From: Lepas anatifera | Lineage: Eukaryota > Arthropoda > Thecostraca > Lepadidae | DNA length: 64,000 bases | Assembly (NCBI GenBank): GCA_034440635.1 | Contig: JAOTON010001136.1 | Location: 1,302,501-1,366,500 of the forward strand | Direction: 5' to 3' | Shown: positions 27,720 through 39,355 of the stretch, one piece after another | Layout of the letters: each line of letters begins with the position of its first letter | How positions within the stretch are numbered: position 1 is the stretch's first letter | Program-made: the position numbers and the translations under genes | The notes under the pieces: model-generated | The model's database searches: none | The model's input: only the letters and a program-made list of their open reading frames with translations | Told to the model about the DNA's origin: nothing

Positions 27720-28075
27720 ATGAAGCTTAAAGGTTACGAAGGGCGGGGTAGGCTCCTGAATTGGATAGGGGCTTTCCTGGCCAATCGTCAGCAGCAAGTG
27801 GTGTTAGGAACAGCAAATTACAACTCCAACTGTGTCAAGGTGTAAAGCGGCATCACCCTCCGGGGAGGGGGTTCTGTTTTGGGCCTCTCACTGTTCCTGG
27901 CTTGTATAAATGAATTGCCTGACGCAACAGAACCAAATTTTGCAGATGAAATCATAATTTAGGTACAACTCAGCATGATAGCCTTCCTACAAGGACAGTT
28001 TACACAGTAATATCGACTGCATCATGGAATGGTCAGAGGGCTCCAATTTGAGTCAGGAGCTATCGGCGCCATATG
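27720..28075 (+). pseudogene. non-LTR retrotransposon reverse transcriptase fragment
   Basis: One frame reads GRLLNWIGAFLANRQQQVV, then after an in-frame TAA a SGIT...GSVLGLSLFLACINELPD stretch and NFADEI. These match the fingers/palm of LINE reverse transcriptases (usual SGVPQGSVLGPLLF...INDLP and FADD). The second catalytic Asp is Glu here, there is an internal stop, and the RT core is truncated. A further piece (DCIMEWSEG, 28019-28045) fits the segment after the palm. A dead fragment, probably of a Jockey/CR1-type element. Confidence 0.85.
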
Positions 28076-29419
28076 ATCGAAGTTGTTGGTGCCCCCAAAA
28101 CCCAAACAATAATTCAGGCAGCTCCACTTTAACATTAAGAAGCGTTCAGTGAGAGTTCTTGCATCCAGGGTATGCTGCCGTTCACGAGGAATGATCATGA
28201 TCAGTTTCAACTTGAAGTTCAGGAGCCTGGGCTGCGTGTACGGTACCCAGGGTCAACAAACTAGTTACAATACAATTATCGGAGTTTGGAAGGCATAACG
28301 CCTGTAGGGTAGGGTCCGTTCCTGATAAGCTAGATTAGGAGCTCTTCACGTATGACGTCAGTCAAAATTGGGGGTGTTCAGACCCCTTTATCAGAAATTG
28401 TCAGAAAATGGCTGACCCTCTCCTATTTTCGTCACAAAAAGTCATAAATTGTCAGAACCCCTTCTCAGCAAAACTGTTCTCCACCTCAAAAACACCGGTG
28501 CAAAGCGCAGGAATGTTGATTTATACCACTTTGGGAGGTCTCAAGGCATCCCCAATGAAACGTGAAAGTGGTATACAAATATTCTTTACATTTTCGTGTT
28601 TTATTTTCCACATTTTTAGTTGTTGTATCAGGTGAAACAAGTCTGCCAGAAGGCTAAAATATGATACGTTATACTTTCTCTTTTAACATATGCAGTAGAG
28701 GAGGGTCCTAAAGTGCACTCCCCCACCTATTTTTCTGAGGTAGCTGGAGCACCGTTCAGAGCCGGAACACGCTACTCGGCCATGTTTGAGATAATTTATG
28801 AGCGTGTCGATTGGTGAAGAATTTTGAAAATCGGTCAATAATCTTTTTACTTTACAGCTTTCAAAGTCAGACCTATATTTTGAGACCGTCGCACCAGTTA
28901 TCCTGCATTGTAAACTGAGTGGTGACGTCATAACGTCATATACATAATGAGGCTATTTGTCAAGGCCAAGGTCAACATCAAAAGACACAGGTCAAGGGAT
29001 ACGACTTCATAGCAAAGCTACTCAAGGTCACAGGTAAATGTAAAATGCTTTTACAAGGTCAAACCCTTATGTCCCGCCTGAACCCTGTTGTAGCACCATT
29101 TAAATTAAGCATTATTGGGAACATATCAGTTTGTGATGGCATAGGTCATTAACACTGAATAACCTTGACCTCAAAATTTCAGAGAACATTTTGTGGGACC
29201 TGCCTTCTATGACTATTCCACTTGTGGTGTATTGCCAGCTTTTTTTGCATAACCACATTTTTAATAGGTCTTCAGCGCAGCCCAGGTATGACACATATTT
29301 GGCGCCCACCAAGCCAAACAACTCTGTGGGTGATTTGAGGCTTTTCTGACACCACATTCTTATTTTCTATTTTCTTCCATCATTTTACGAAAAACACAAA
29401 AAGAAAGCAAATCAGAGTC
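28076..29419. other. no gene seen; cluster of AAGGTCA motifs
   Basis: No gene found. At 28965-29066 five AGGTCA-type hexamers occur within about 100 bp (aaggtcaac, caggtcaag, aaggtcaca and others), two of them in the extended TCAAGGTCA form used by monomeric nuclear receptors. This may be a remnant of one of the AGGTCA-rich elements. Confidence 0.4.
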
Positions 29420-29566
29420 AAATAGAGGGTACCAAAAATCTATTTTGCACAAAAGCCTTGCAACTGGTCAAAATGGACACTAAAAGCCTCAATTGACTAC
29501 TTATTTCAAAGCACTATGTTCTTTACTTGTCTTGGTTTGAGGACATCCCCTGGTAGATAATAAATA
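29420..29566 (+). repeat. dispersed repeat, inverted partner at 35404-35545
   Basis: The stretch from 'agagggtaccaaaaatct' to 'catcccctggtagataat' recurs in inverse orientation at 35404-35545 with scattered mismatches. No coding potential; family unknown. Confidence 0.7.
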
Positions 29567-30092
29567 CTGCCTGAACACGGAAAATAAATCTCAGTCCTAC
29601 CTCTGGCATTGCATAAGTAACTTCCAACTGTGAAACTGACAAACTGAAAAATATTCACCAAGACCCTCACTCACAAAAACTTGTGATTATTATTTCTATT
29701 TAGCAAATTACCACAACTCACTGCCTCCATGCACGCGACTCCAGTCACAAAACTATCATGGTGCGCAATAGAATAATAATAACATATAACAATATGAAAA
29801 ACAGTGTTGGTGTTGGTCTTATAATAATAATAATGATAAAACGAAAATCAGTTCACTTGATACCGTATAAAAGGAATATTGCAGTTATTGGCGCAGATCA
29901 GCAGTTATATTGTAGATATGGGAAAAGCATTAATAACACTATGATTCAGTAAAGTTTAAAAAATATAATTATTTATTAAAAAATTAGCATACTAAATCAA
30001 CCATTTTTTTCGAAAAACCTAAATATTACATAGCTACGGCCATCACTCTAGGGATCTTTGTGGTATGAAAGATACCTTTGGTGTTATGAGGT
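29567..30092. other. AT-rich spacer, no gene seen
   Basis: Contains short (AAT/ATA)n runs near 29770-29840 and ends at the target duplication of the outer hAT-like element. Confidence 0.45.
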
Positions 30093-30492
30093 ATTAGGTG
30101 TAGAGGTGGGTCTTTTTGGAAAAAGCTGGTCCCGGTCCCGACCAACATTTCTTGGTCCCGGCCTAGTCCCGGGGAGGAAGGATGTGGTCCAGGCAGCCTT
30201 TTCCCACTTATTGGCTTTTAAACATACTATTTTTTGTGGGTTAAGAGCCAAACATATTAAGCATATTCAGATCATCAGTACATAAACAAACCAACATAAA
30301 GTATGAACCATAGCTTCAGGAAATCCTTACCTACTATCATGAAAAATGGCCACAATTATCTGACAATGCTCTCTGAGGAAACATTTGCATGATAAAGCCT
30401 TACAAGATAAGGAACTATACGTCAATCCACATTTAAGCAGTATCACACCTCAACATTCAATCAATAAGCATACCCAAGTTTTATCAGACAAG

Positions 30493-30690
30493 CAGACTTG
30501 TTGATGACTCAAAAAATTTTGAGTCAACTCAACTATGACTCCAGCTTAAAGGCTGACTCTGATTCTGACTGGACTCACTGTGTTAAAAATGGTGAGCCAA
30601 CTCGACTTGACTGAAATTCAGAAGTGAGCTGACTCAACTCTGACTCAAATGAACATTGAGCCAGGTGGACTCCGACTCAGAATGGTGGCC
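30493..30690 (+). repeat. GACTC-rich subterminal repeat, left end
   Basis: Short repeats of TGACTCAACTC type. I count four TGASTCA heptamers, the AP-1-like motif, in about 200 bp. The equivalent right end is 36118-36311 and a third, solitary copy is at 44281-44433. Confidence 0.75.
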
Positions 30691-31689
30691 AAGTATGTAC
30701 ACAAAAAATGCACATTTCCTTTAAAAGTACACAAATTTTAATACATTTATTTATGGTATTAACTATTTAATAACTGCAAATTTCTTTCAATAAAATGCCA
30801 ATTACAATGCATTAATCCATGACATAAATTATGTCTGCATAGGAATGAAGATAGGTGCTACATGTGAAGATATGAGTGAGATGAAGGGCTTGAAGGCTTT
30901 TCATTTTGAAGGTATGTCCTTCATGAGTAAAGTCATAATTGAGGCAATAAGTGAGGTTTCAAACACAAAAAACAGGATTCAATCTTTCAACATTTGACAT
31001 TTTGAGTGCCAATTTCTGCCCCAGTGCATTCTGAACAATCCCGTGACAAATTAAACTGAGAAGAAATACATACTAAGCTGCATCGAACTGAACCTGTGCA
31101 CCACCTCAATAAAAAACAAAACAATGGACGCTCACATTGTCCTCCTGATAAAGCTGTGGTAAATACTACAAATGGTACAATGAAGACATTATGCATACCC
31201 AGCCTCTGATAAGACAAAAGGTGACAATCAGGGCAGCTGAATAACAATAAATAGCAGTTCAAAAGTCATGTGACTTAGAAACCCTGAGAAAATCTGCATA
31301 CCCTGCCCTCAAGTTACAAAGCAAAGCTATCATATTGTGGCGCACAATGATGGTTTTGTGATGTGTGGCGTGCATGGGGTGCAGGGGGTGTGCAGTGCTT
31401 TGTTGTGTGCAGGCAGTGGGCGCTAAATAGGTAAATGATAATCAACATAATTTAAAGAGTGGTGGTTTGTGAGAGACTTAATGTGTAAGGAATGCCAGAG
31501 ATAGGACTGAGTTTTACTTTCCATATACAGAGAACAGTAGGTACAGGGTTGTGGCATCAGTGTCTATTAGGCTGTTTCAGCCCACTATAGTAAAATTTTG
31601 TTTGTTTGCAACGAAGTCATATCGACTTTCCCCCAGCTCTATACGTAAAATTGAATCGATTGACACCCTTAAAAGCAAAATAAAAGGAC
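30691..31689. other. no gene seen
   Basis: AT-rich interior of the insertion block with a G/T-rich patch at about 31340-31420. No recognisable coding sequence. Confidence 0.4.
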
Positions 31690-31881
31690 ATTTAGAGGTC
31701 GCGCACTTTTATCACCAAAAACCATTACACTTGAAAGAGGCGCATTCTTTCTTAGTGCGCTTGGGTAGAGAGCCCTCCGATGGAGTTCCACCACCCGGAG
31801 CAGGTACTGCTTCTGCTTCTCGTCCTTGACGAATCCGTTGAACCTCTTGATGAGGGCGATCTTCCTTTCCCGCTGTTTTTA
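31690..31881 (-). pseudogene. fragment of an unnamed repeat-associated protein family
   Basis: Minus-strand open stretch with coding-like codon use reading QRERKIALIKRFNGF, VKDEKQKQYLLRVVELHRR and PSALRKNAPLS, ending in TAA near 31680. It has no start codon and is fused at its N-terminal side to an inverted scrap of the Penelope element. An AER/RER-x-I-x-x-I-x-x-[FY] pattern resembles ERSVKYIMDY in the decayed gene at 48406-48990, so I think both belong to one family. I do not know the function. Confidence 0.4.
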
Positions 31882-32305
31882 TTTTGAGTCGAAAGTTAAA
31901 GTCGTTGTGGCGTCCCATTTGATATAATGATCCTTCCCATATGTAGAAGGAGTATCGCAACAGATTCGACGCATATGTTCTAAATTCAACGTAAGAACAT
32001 TTTAAGCCACATCAAACGATCAAACAATTACTAGTCAAACCAAAGGACAGGATAGACAACCGAAAAAACCAGGCCCAGCATACACGATGGAATGTAATGA
32101 CTGTCAAAAGCATACATTGGAGAAAGCAAAAGGATGATGGAAGTCCGACAAGACGAACACCGAAAATCTCGACAAAAACTAATCCGAGGGTTAATTGACG
32201 AGAGAGCAGCGGAGGCCACAGCGGAACATTAATTCAAGAAGGATCAGTATATCAAATGGGACGCCACAACGACTTTAACTTTCGACTCAAGACAAAAACA
32301 GCGGG
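31872..32305. repeat. inverted repeat, about 66-bp arms
   Basis: Arms 31872-31938 and 32238-32305 are near-perfect inverse copies (for example 'cgttgtggcgtcccattt' against 'aaatgggacgccacaacg'). The right arm is part of the Penelope endonuclease remnant, so the left arm is a second, inverted piece of the same element. The loop is about 300 bp. Confidence 0.85.
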
Positions 32306-32372
32306 ACATAAAAGAGGCAATTTACACCGAAACCAAAACGGAACCAAAAATGAATAGAAATATCGGCAAAGT
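32082..32372 (+). pseudogene. Penelope-like GIY-YIG endonuclease remnant
   Basis: The reading PAYTMECNDCQK, a 1-base slip, then YIGESKRMMEVRQDEH fits the GIY-YIG endonuclease of Penelope-like elements, with the Cys pair just before YIG and the Arg/Glu-His that follow. A further stretch, KWDATTTLTFDSRQKQR and IKEAIYTET, matches the usual C-terminal part. Frameshifts make it non-functional, and the reverse transcriptase is not present nearby. Confidence 0.75.
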
Positions 32373-32554
32373 TACCATCTTCTCTGGATTTTTCGACCTC
32401 TTAAAATGCCAGCCAAACAAGAGATTGAATTGAAAAATAACACGTGTATAGAGCTAATAATTCTAAAATGATTCGTCATGTTCATGGCTAAGATCCTACC
32501 GCACCTTACTCCTACCGCACCTCACCTACTGCAATCTTGTATGGAGTATAACGT

Positions 32555-32956
32555 TTAATTCACACCTGCGCAAATTATCACTCCTCCAGAAACGAGCTGC
32601 GAGTTATGCTTGGCCTGGGATATAACGACCCCGTTTCTCATAGATTTGATGAACTTAAAATAAAAACCATCACTCAACTTAGGGACCGAAAAAGTATGCT
32701 ACTCATTTGTAAAATAAGAAATAATCTAGTTCCACAACAGATTCATCACCTGGTGGATTGGATACCACAGGCATTGAACAATTATAATACTGGCAGCAAC
32801 AATATACTTGTAATCCCTTTTTCTAGGACAGTAAATAAACAACTCACTTTTCGCATACATGCCTCGAAACTTTGCAACCAAGTTAATAATGTACACAGGA
32901 TTAGATTTGACGTACCCGTATCAACATTCAAAAGACAAATAGCTGAAGCTATATAA
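32555..32956 (+). pseudogene. C-terminal end of a LINE ORF2
   Basis: LQKRAAS in one frame passes, after a 1-base shift, into MLGLGYNDPV...RFDELKIKTITQLRDRKSMLL and ends with STFKRQIAEAI. This is the typical tail after the reverse transcriptase in Jockey/CR1-type non-LTR elements. Stop at 32954-32956. Truncated and frameshifted. Confidence 0.75.
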
Positions 32957-33014
32957 ATAGTCGGCACAGTCTGCTCTCGTGTTAATTTTAAAATTTCCAT
33001 AATCGATCTCAATG

Positions 33015-33250
33015 GGGTTGACGCCGGTGGGGTTGGCGCCCCGGCGCCCGCCCCGCCGGGGTGGGTGCCGGGGAGCCGGAATGCTGTACTGTGTATGTAT
33101 GTGGTATGTGCCCCGGTGCCCTCCCGGATGGGGTGGGCGCCGGGGAGTTGAACTGTTGTGCTGTGTGTGTGTGTCCTTCGGTGCCCCGGCGCCCGCCCCA
33201 TTGGGGTGGGCGCCGGGGGAGCTGGAATGTTGTGCTGTGTAGATGTGCAT
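33015..33250 (+). repeat. G/C-rich minisatellite, about three units
   Basis: Three imperfect units of roughly 80-90 bp, each with a GGGTGGGCGCCGGGG-like core followed by a TGCTGTGTGTGT-like segment. It follows the LINE tail and may be part of that element's 3' region. Confidence 0.65.
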
Positions 33251-35090
33251 CTAATGTGACATGTGCTGTTTGGTATGTGTGGTAGGTGGAGCTGAATTGC
33301 TGTGCTGTGTGTGTCTGTGCCTCGCATTCGAATGGACTATCAGACTATCCGTGTTGAGCTGTAGCATATGTTCAAATATGCCTAATATAGTAAATTTAGA
33401 ATAAGACATCCTACTAAGAAAATCTATAAGAAGGACTCTCTAGCTAAATACCCAGTCCGGTGGAGCTGAGCGACAGATTCTAATCTTGCTCTCCTCCATG
33501 GGGACTTGATCCATCGTATTGTCTTAAAAGAGCCCTTCAGGGAATTCAATGAATTCAGTGAAATACTGTGAGCAAATGTCCAAGTGGGGTATCGGTCTAT
33601 ATGTGCGAGTGATGTGGGCGTATGGGTGGTTAGGACGGGTGGGTGTTTCTGTGTGTCTAACCTGGGGCTGTTTGGGGTGTGTGTCGACGACTGTGCAGGT
33701 GTGTTGTGTGTTCGAATGAGTGAACACTTACTGGGGAGGGATTTTTTTCTCTCTCCCCCGCGCCCTGCTCCGCCACACTGTGGCGGTGCGGGGCGTGGGG
33801 GTCACTAGTCTGTTTCAGATATTGCGCGGAGATCTCAAGATACTTATTCTGAAGATTCGCATGAAGATTTTGATATCCTATTCAAGAATAACGAGCTTAG
33901 CTATTTGAGGCAATTTGCCCTTCCAAGTGTTGTTTCGTCTGTCACTTAACTTTTTGCATAATTCGCCGCGGCCATTGAACATGAAAACGACTGAGGAATT
34001 ATCAAGTACAGGAGACACGTGTGATTCGTGTGAATGGCCGTTGGCCGCGTGCTACCGTCCGTCCGGCACCGCATCTGACTGGAGCACCACTTCCGACCTG
34101 AGCACCGCATCCGACCCGAGCGCGGCACCTGACCTGAGCGAGGATGTGACCATGCATGTTTGAGGGCCGTGGCTGTGTTTGCCGGCGGTCCGTGCTGATG
34201 CAGCCGGACGTCACTGTGTTCGTGGGGGCTTCCTTGCCCATCGCTCGGTGTGTGCCCGGTCTTTTTGCCCGGGTGTGCGTCGTGACATTTTTTGTCTGAC
34301 TGTTGCGACCGCAGCGGCATGGCTGGGCCGTGGTGATGTGAGGAGGTTGAGATTAGTAAACATTGGAATGGCTGGCAGTGTGACCGCGGAATTCAATATC
34401 CGGTGAAGTTGGTTGAGTTACTGTATGACGGGTGCATGTGTATGTGCATGTGGATGTGATGGATGGTACTTTCCGATATTATGTTCAAGTGAATGTAAAG
34501 TGCCATTATATAGAGGGCTCTCACAAACTTCGTGGTGGCTAGCCGTGCACTTGCTCCGGTTGGACGGTCGTGGTTGGTTGGTTGGGGGACTGTGTGCTGA
34601 GTTTTGAAGTGTGGATGCTCTGTGTGCAGTGTGATGATTGAGAGCATGTGCGGTAGTTTGAACTGGAAAAGGGGATGGGAGTGGGGAAAGGGAGGGGTAG
34701 CGAAGGGATATATATTGGACTGTGGGCAAGGGATGGTGGATGGGGGGGCATGTGCCCAATTGTCGATTGTATTTTAAGTGTGCACTTGAAGCTGTGTGTG
34801 TGTGTAAATATACCCCCGGTGGAAACCGCGGCGACAACAACAACAAGATTGTTATTTCAAAGTGTACCCAGTCTTCGTGTTTTTCGCTTGGTTAGGTTCA
34901 TGTCATAGTGTTATCTTCATCTCCCTTGAAAACGGGGGCGGGTGTTCCCGAAACCGGTCGGGTTTTATACTCAGGCTAGTCATTGTGCAGTAATAAACGC
35001 TTTACTTAATTTGAAGAATATTTCAGATGTGAAATAGAAAACCAAGCAAAAGAAAACCAGCGCCAGTATCAGTGTAGAAATGTGTACATT
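33251..35090. other. no gene seen; G/T-rich, LINE-UTR-like sequence
   Basis: Long G/T-rich stretches (34390-34830) with short (GT)n, and a run ending in ACAACAACAACAA at 34836. Composition resembles LINE untranslated regions, but I cannot demonstrate ends. Confidence 0.4.
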
Positions 35091-35233
35091 CATAGGCGTA
35101 GGAACAGGGGGGCAGGGGCCATGCCCCCATTATTCTTGGTTCTTGACCATTAACCCTATGGCGTTGACTGGAAAGAAATGACTTCGAAATGCTCCTTGGT
35201 CTCCCCAATATTCTGGACGTTCCTACGCTTATG
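35091..35233. mobile_element. small hAT MITE (143 bp)
   Basis: Terminal inverted repeats CATAGGCGTAGGAAC and GTTCCTACGCTTATG (one mismatch). Flanking octamers TGTACATT and TGTAGATT match at 7 of 8 positions, fitting an aged hAT target duplication. No coding capacity. Confidence 0.82.
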
Positions 35234-35403
35234 TGTAGATTTGAATACATTTGATAAAAAAAAGCTGCAAAAGTGCGCGACCTCTAAATATCATCGAAAT
35301 TCATGGAAATTTCGCACAGAAGCTTGTAAGCAGATGAGGTTTGAGGGGAACATCGATATGCGTCGAAATATTGCATTTTGGAACAATGAAACACCCTAGT
35401 GTC

Positions 35404-35545
35404 TATATTATCTACCAGGAGATGTCCTGAAACCATGACAAATCAAGAAAGTACTTTTAAAAAGCAGCTAATTGAAGCTTTTAGTTTCCATTTTAACCCA
35501 TTTCAAGGTTTAGTTGCAAAACAAGATTTCTGGTACCCTCTATCT
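35404..35545 (-). repeat. dispersed repeat, inverted partner of 29420-29566
   Basis: Inverse copy of the repeat left of the nested cluster; see the entry there. A (TTAG)n run follows at about 35575-35600 and a (CA)n run at about 35716-35740. Confidence 0.7.
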
Positions 35546-36117
35546 AGCCCTTATATTACTTAGTTTTGTTAGTGTTTTAGTTAGTTAGTTAGTTGCAGAG
35601 ACAGACGTTAGGAGGCATAGCCTGTTGATTCTGATCTAGACAGTCTCAGAACATAGGATGTGACATTGCCTACAAGAGCCTGAAAGGATGTCTGGGGAAA
35701 ACACCATACAGCCAGACAGACACACACACGCACACACACAGTTAACCAAAGGAGGAAAATAGAAAATAAAGATGTGGCTTGCTAAGAGTGATTTGTTGGA
35801 TGATTATTAGCTTAGGACTTTTTATGGTGTGCACCCCCAAAATCGAAATGTCTAAATGTTTGGCAAATTGCATTTGTCACACATTTTGCATGCTATTGCT
35901 AATATTAAAGGAAAAATACTAGGAAGTGTGTGTGCTTTTGAGACTGTGTATTTTACACAACTCATTTGTGTTAATGACTGATCCCGGGATGGGCGTTTTG
36001 TTGATATGAATAATAATAAGTTCCCTATTATTTGCAAATTGCAATATGAAATCCTTCAAAATTATTTGCAAACATTTCTAAAATGTCAGCAATGTGGTCA
36101 CAAATGTTAAGAAAAAA
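35546..36117. other. no gene seen; simple repeats
   Basis: Short (TTAG)n and (CA)n microsatellites in AT-rich sequence. No gene. Confidence 0.5.
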
Positions 36118-36311
36118 GAGTGCTGAGTTGACTCAACTCCCAGCTCACAGCTTAGAGGCTGACTCTGATTCTGACTCAACTCAACTGGTCAAACAGTTGA
36201 GTAGACTCAGACTCAACCCAGATCTCAGTGAGTCAACTCAACTCTGACACAAAGAAATTTTGAGTCGACACAGAGTCAACTCCGACTCTGAGTCGTGACT
36301 CAACAAATCTG
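36118..36311 (-). repeat. GACTC-rich subterminal repeat, right end
   Basis: Mirror of 30493-30690, again with four TGASTCA heptamers by my count. The end sequence is CAACAAATCTG. Confidence 0.75.
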
Positions 36312-36403
36312 AAGGTCAGGACACAAATACCTTCAAGAGCCTTAAGATCAAATCACCAAATCACAGGAGTAATTTGACATCACTTTTGCAGTTGGCATGT
36401 GAC

Positions 36404-36862
36404 TTAAAGGGAATGTGGCACCTTAGTAGAATCCTGAAATTTAGTGAAATTAGGTGTACTTTTAGCCAAAAATAATGAAACCACTCATGATTTCTCTGAA
36501 AAACATTCAATAGGCTCAATATTTTGTTTTTAAAAATACTCCTCTAAAAAAAGAAATAAATATCTGCCTGTGGATGATGTCAAGATCTGGCAACCACTAC
36601 CATACTTGAAACGCTTCAAGGGCTTTGATTGGCTTATGCTCATCGTGACATCAGCATATGTCTTCGCACCAGCAGCTCACAACAATGGCCGCCGGCGGGG
36701 GCTGATGAGGGGGCTGGTGTCAGGTAGATTTTAGTTTTTTCTACGGCAATATCAAGTTCCAAGACAAATCATATATGGAGTACCGGGTTTTCCGACTTGC
36801 TTTACATCTTGGCTATCTATCTCAGTTAAAATCATGTTATAAAAGTGCCACATTCCCTTTAA
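36404..36862 (+). mobile_element. TTAA MITE family, copy 3 (459 bp)
   Basis: Borders TTAAAGGGAATGTGGCACCTT and AGTGCCACATTCCCTTTAA. It splits the level-1 hAT-like element: the flanking sequence is continuous in the paralogous stretch 37368-37535, which lacks the MITE and gives an empty site. Confidence 0.93.
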
Positions 36863-39355
36863 GAACTGTTTTTGGTTGTTATGAAGAATTATGCGAGTTG
36901 ATACGCTGGATGAAGGAACTGACAATTAGAGGTGGGATTTTTTGGAAAAAGCTGGTCCCGGTCCCGCCGGTCCCGATCCTGGCCAACATTTCTTGGTCCC
37001 GGCCTAGTCCCAGCGAGAAAATGTGGTCCCGGCCTGATCCCGGCAACCTTTTTCCCACTTATTGGCTTTTAAACATACTAATTCTTGTGGATTAAGAGCC
37101 AAACATATTAAGCAAATTTATATCATCATTACAGAAACAAATCAACATAAAGTATGAACAATAGCTTCAGGAAATCCTTACCTACTATCATGAAAAATGG
37201 CCACAATTATCTGACAATGCTCTCTGAGGAAACGTTTGCATGTTAAACCCTTAAAAGGTGCCTAAGAAATTATACATCAATCAAAATTCAAGCTGCATCA
37301 CACCTCCCTTCAGTCCATCCACAAACATTCAATCAATAAGCTTACCTAAGTTTTATCAGGAAAGGTCAGGACACAAATACCTTCAAGAGCCTTAAGATCA
37401 AATCACCAAAGCACAGGAGCAATTTGACGTATCACTTTTACAGTTGCCATGTGACTACAGGACTGTTTTTGGCTGTTTATGAAGAATTATGCGAGTTGAT
37501 ACACTGGATGAAGGAACTGACATTAATGTTTTACATACCTAGGTAGTTCTCCAACCCCGCTCCTTCTTTCTTTCCTTCCTTCCCAACAATCAACCAACAC
37601 ACACACAAAAACTAGAGGTGGGACTTTTGGGTCCCGCGGTCCCAGCGCCGGGACCAGGTATGGTCCCAGCGGGACTAAAGCCGGGACCAAAGGCTAGATG
37701 CCGGGTCTGTGCCGGGACCAGAGCCAGTCTGAATAAAATAAAATTCATGATAATGGTTTCCACATTTCATCTAGAACTAAGATAAGAGATAAACTATAAC
37801 TGTGACTTCCCAGCACATCATTGCCTCCTTGATGCAATATTCAAACTTTATAAGATGAGAAAAGTATCAATTCAACTAGATGAAAGAGAAAAAAATAATA
37901 TTGCACACAAACACAGCACAGAATACAGCTCTCACTCAGTTTCATTTTTGGAAACAACATTTTCCGATGTAATTCCCATTCCTTCACTTAATTATAAAGC
38001 AACTCAGTGACAAAACCAAAATACAACCCAAAAACGGTGGGTAATGGGGTCAAAATCACTTTGAATTGAAGAAAAAGACATTTTTTGCATATAGATACTG
38101 GAAGACATAAAAACAAAAGCTTGATTGAAAAGAGAATTCTGGAATTGGCGATTGGAAATGGCCGTTCCTACCAACCCCACTGTTTCAATTGCCTTCTCTC
38201 TCTAAAAAAATACCCAACAGTATTTCAAATTACCTACGTCTGTGCGTTACGTCGTGAATAAAACGTAAATGGCTTCAATTTCTTCAACAACATTCAACTA
38301 CCGTACCACGCTCCGTTGTCGTAGACAACAACAAGAAGAATAATAAAGATAAAAAAACAAGTGTGCGCCACTACTGCCTTTGAAGAAAAATGCAACCGAG
38401 CAGAAGCACAAGCATTAGTAGCCTCAAGGCTAAAAAGTATTAAAAACCATGTGATGATTCAGTAAATTTTTGCTTTATTCTCTTCCTAAACGTGATAATG
38501 TACTATTTGTCTTTAGTGCGCTGTCTACGGCTGCTGTAAATTCTTTTGTCTATTACAAGCAAATATTGTTATTGGTATTAATAATTAAAAAATTTGATTT
38601 GTTTAAAATAATTGTAAGCCGTTTTAACACGAATCAAAGAAGACATTTTTTGCTACTAGCTTTGCTTACGAACAGACCTATGCTTGGCCTCCATATTTGG
38701 AAATCCATACATGGACATTAGTTTGTGTGTGTTTGTGTTGGTTGGTTGTTGTTTGCTGGGAAAAAAGGAAGGAAAGCAGGAAGGGGGTTGGAGAACTACC
38801 TAGGTATGTAAAACATTAATTGTCACCTCCTTCATCCAGTGCATCAACTCACATAATTCTTCATAAACAGCCAAAAACAATCCTGTAGTCACATGGCAAC
38901 TGTAAAAGTGATGTCAAATTGCTCCTGTGCTTTGGTGATTTGATCTTAAGGCTCTTGAAGGTATTTGTGTCCTGACCTTTCCTGATAAAACTTAGGTAAG
39001 CTTTTTTATAATGAATCTAAGAAAATATTTAGTTATTAGAAGCAAGAACAAATATGAGAAATGAAGCAAAAAACAAATTAATGAAGCAAAAACAAATTAA
39101 TGAAGCAAAGACAAAGCAACGAGCAGGTAGTCAGCAGCGCAAAAGCAGGACGCAGAACATAACCAGGCAAAATGAGAGCAGAGATGACACTAAGTGCGCA
39201 AAAAGCAAACGAGAACGGATAAACAAGAGTTGAGTTAAAAGGAACAGCACAAGAGCAGCGAGAAAAAGCAAAAAGAGCAATACAAGACCGAAATGAACAT
39301 TGCAAAACGAAATGAGCTCACGTAATATGGCGCGACACCTGATATATTTTTTAAA

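Larger units (their letters stand above)
30493..36311. mobile_element. GACTC-rich ended insertion block within the outer hAT-like element
   Basis: The left end CAGACTTGTTGATGACTC (30493) mirrors the right end GAGTCGTGACTCAACAAATCTG-like sequence ending 36311. Both terminal 190 bp are dense in GACTC/GAGTC. The level-1 sequence stops at about 30492 and resumes at 36312, so the block is an insertion there. A clear target duplication is not visible, so the insertion may have been compound or followed by rearrangement. Inside are Penelope and LINE remnants, a minisatellite and a small hAT MITE. Confidence 0.6.
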
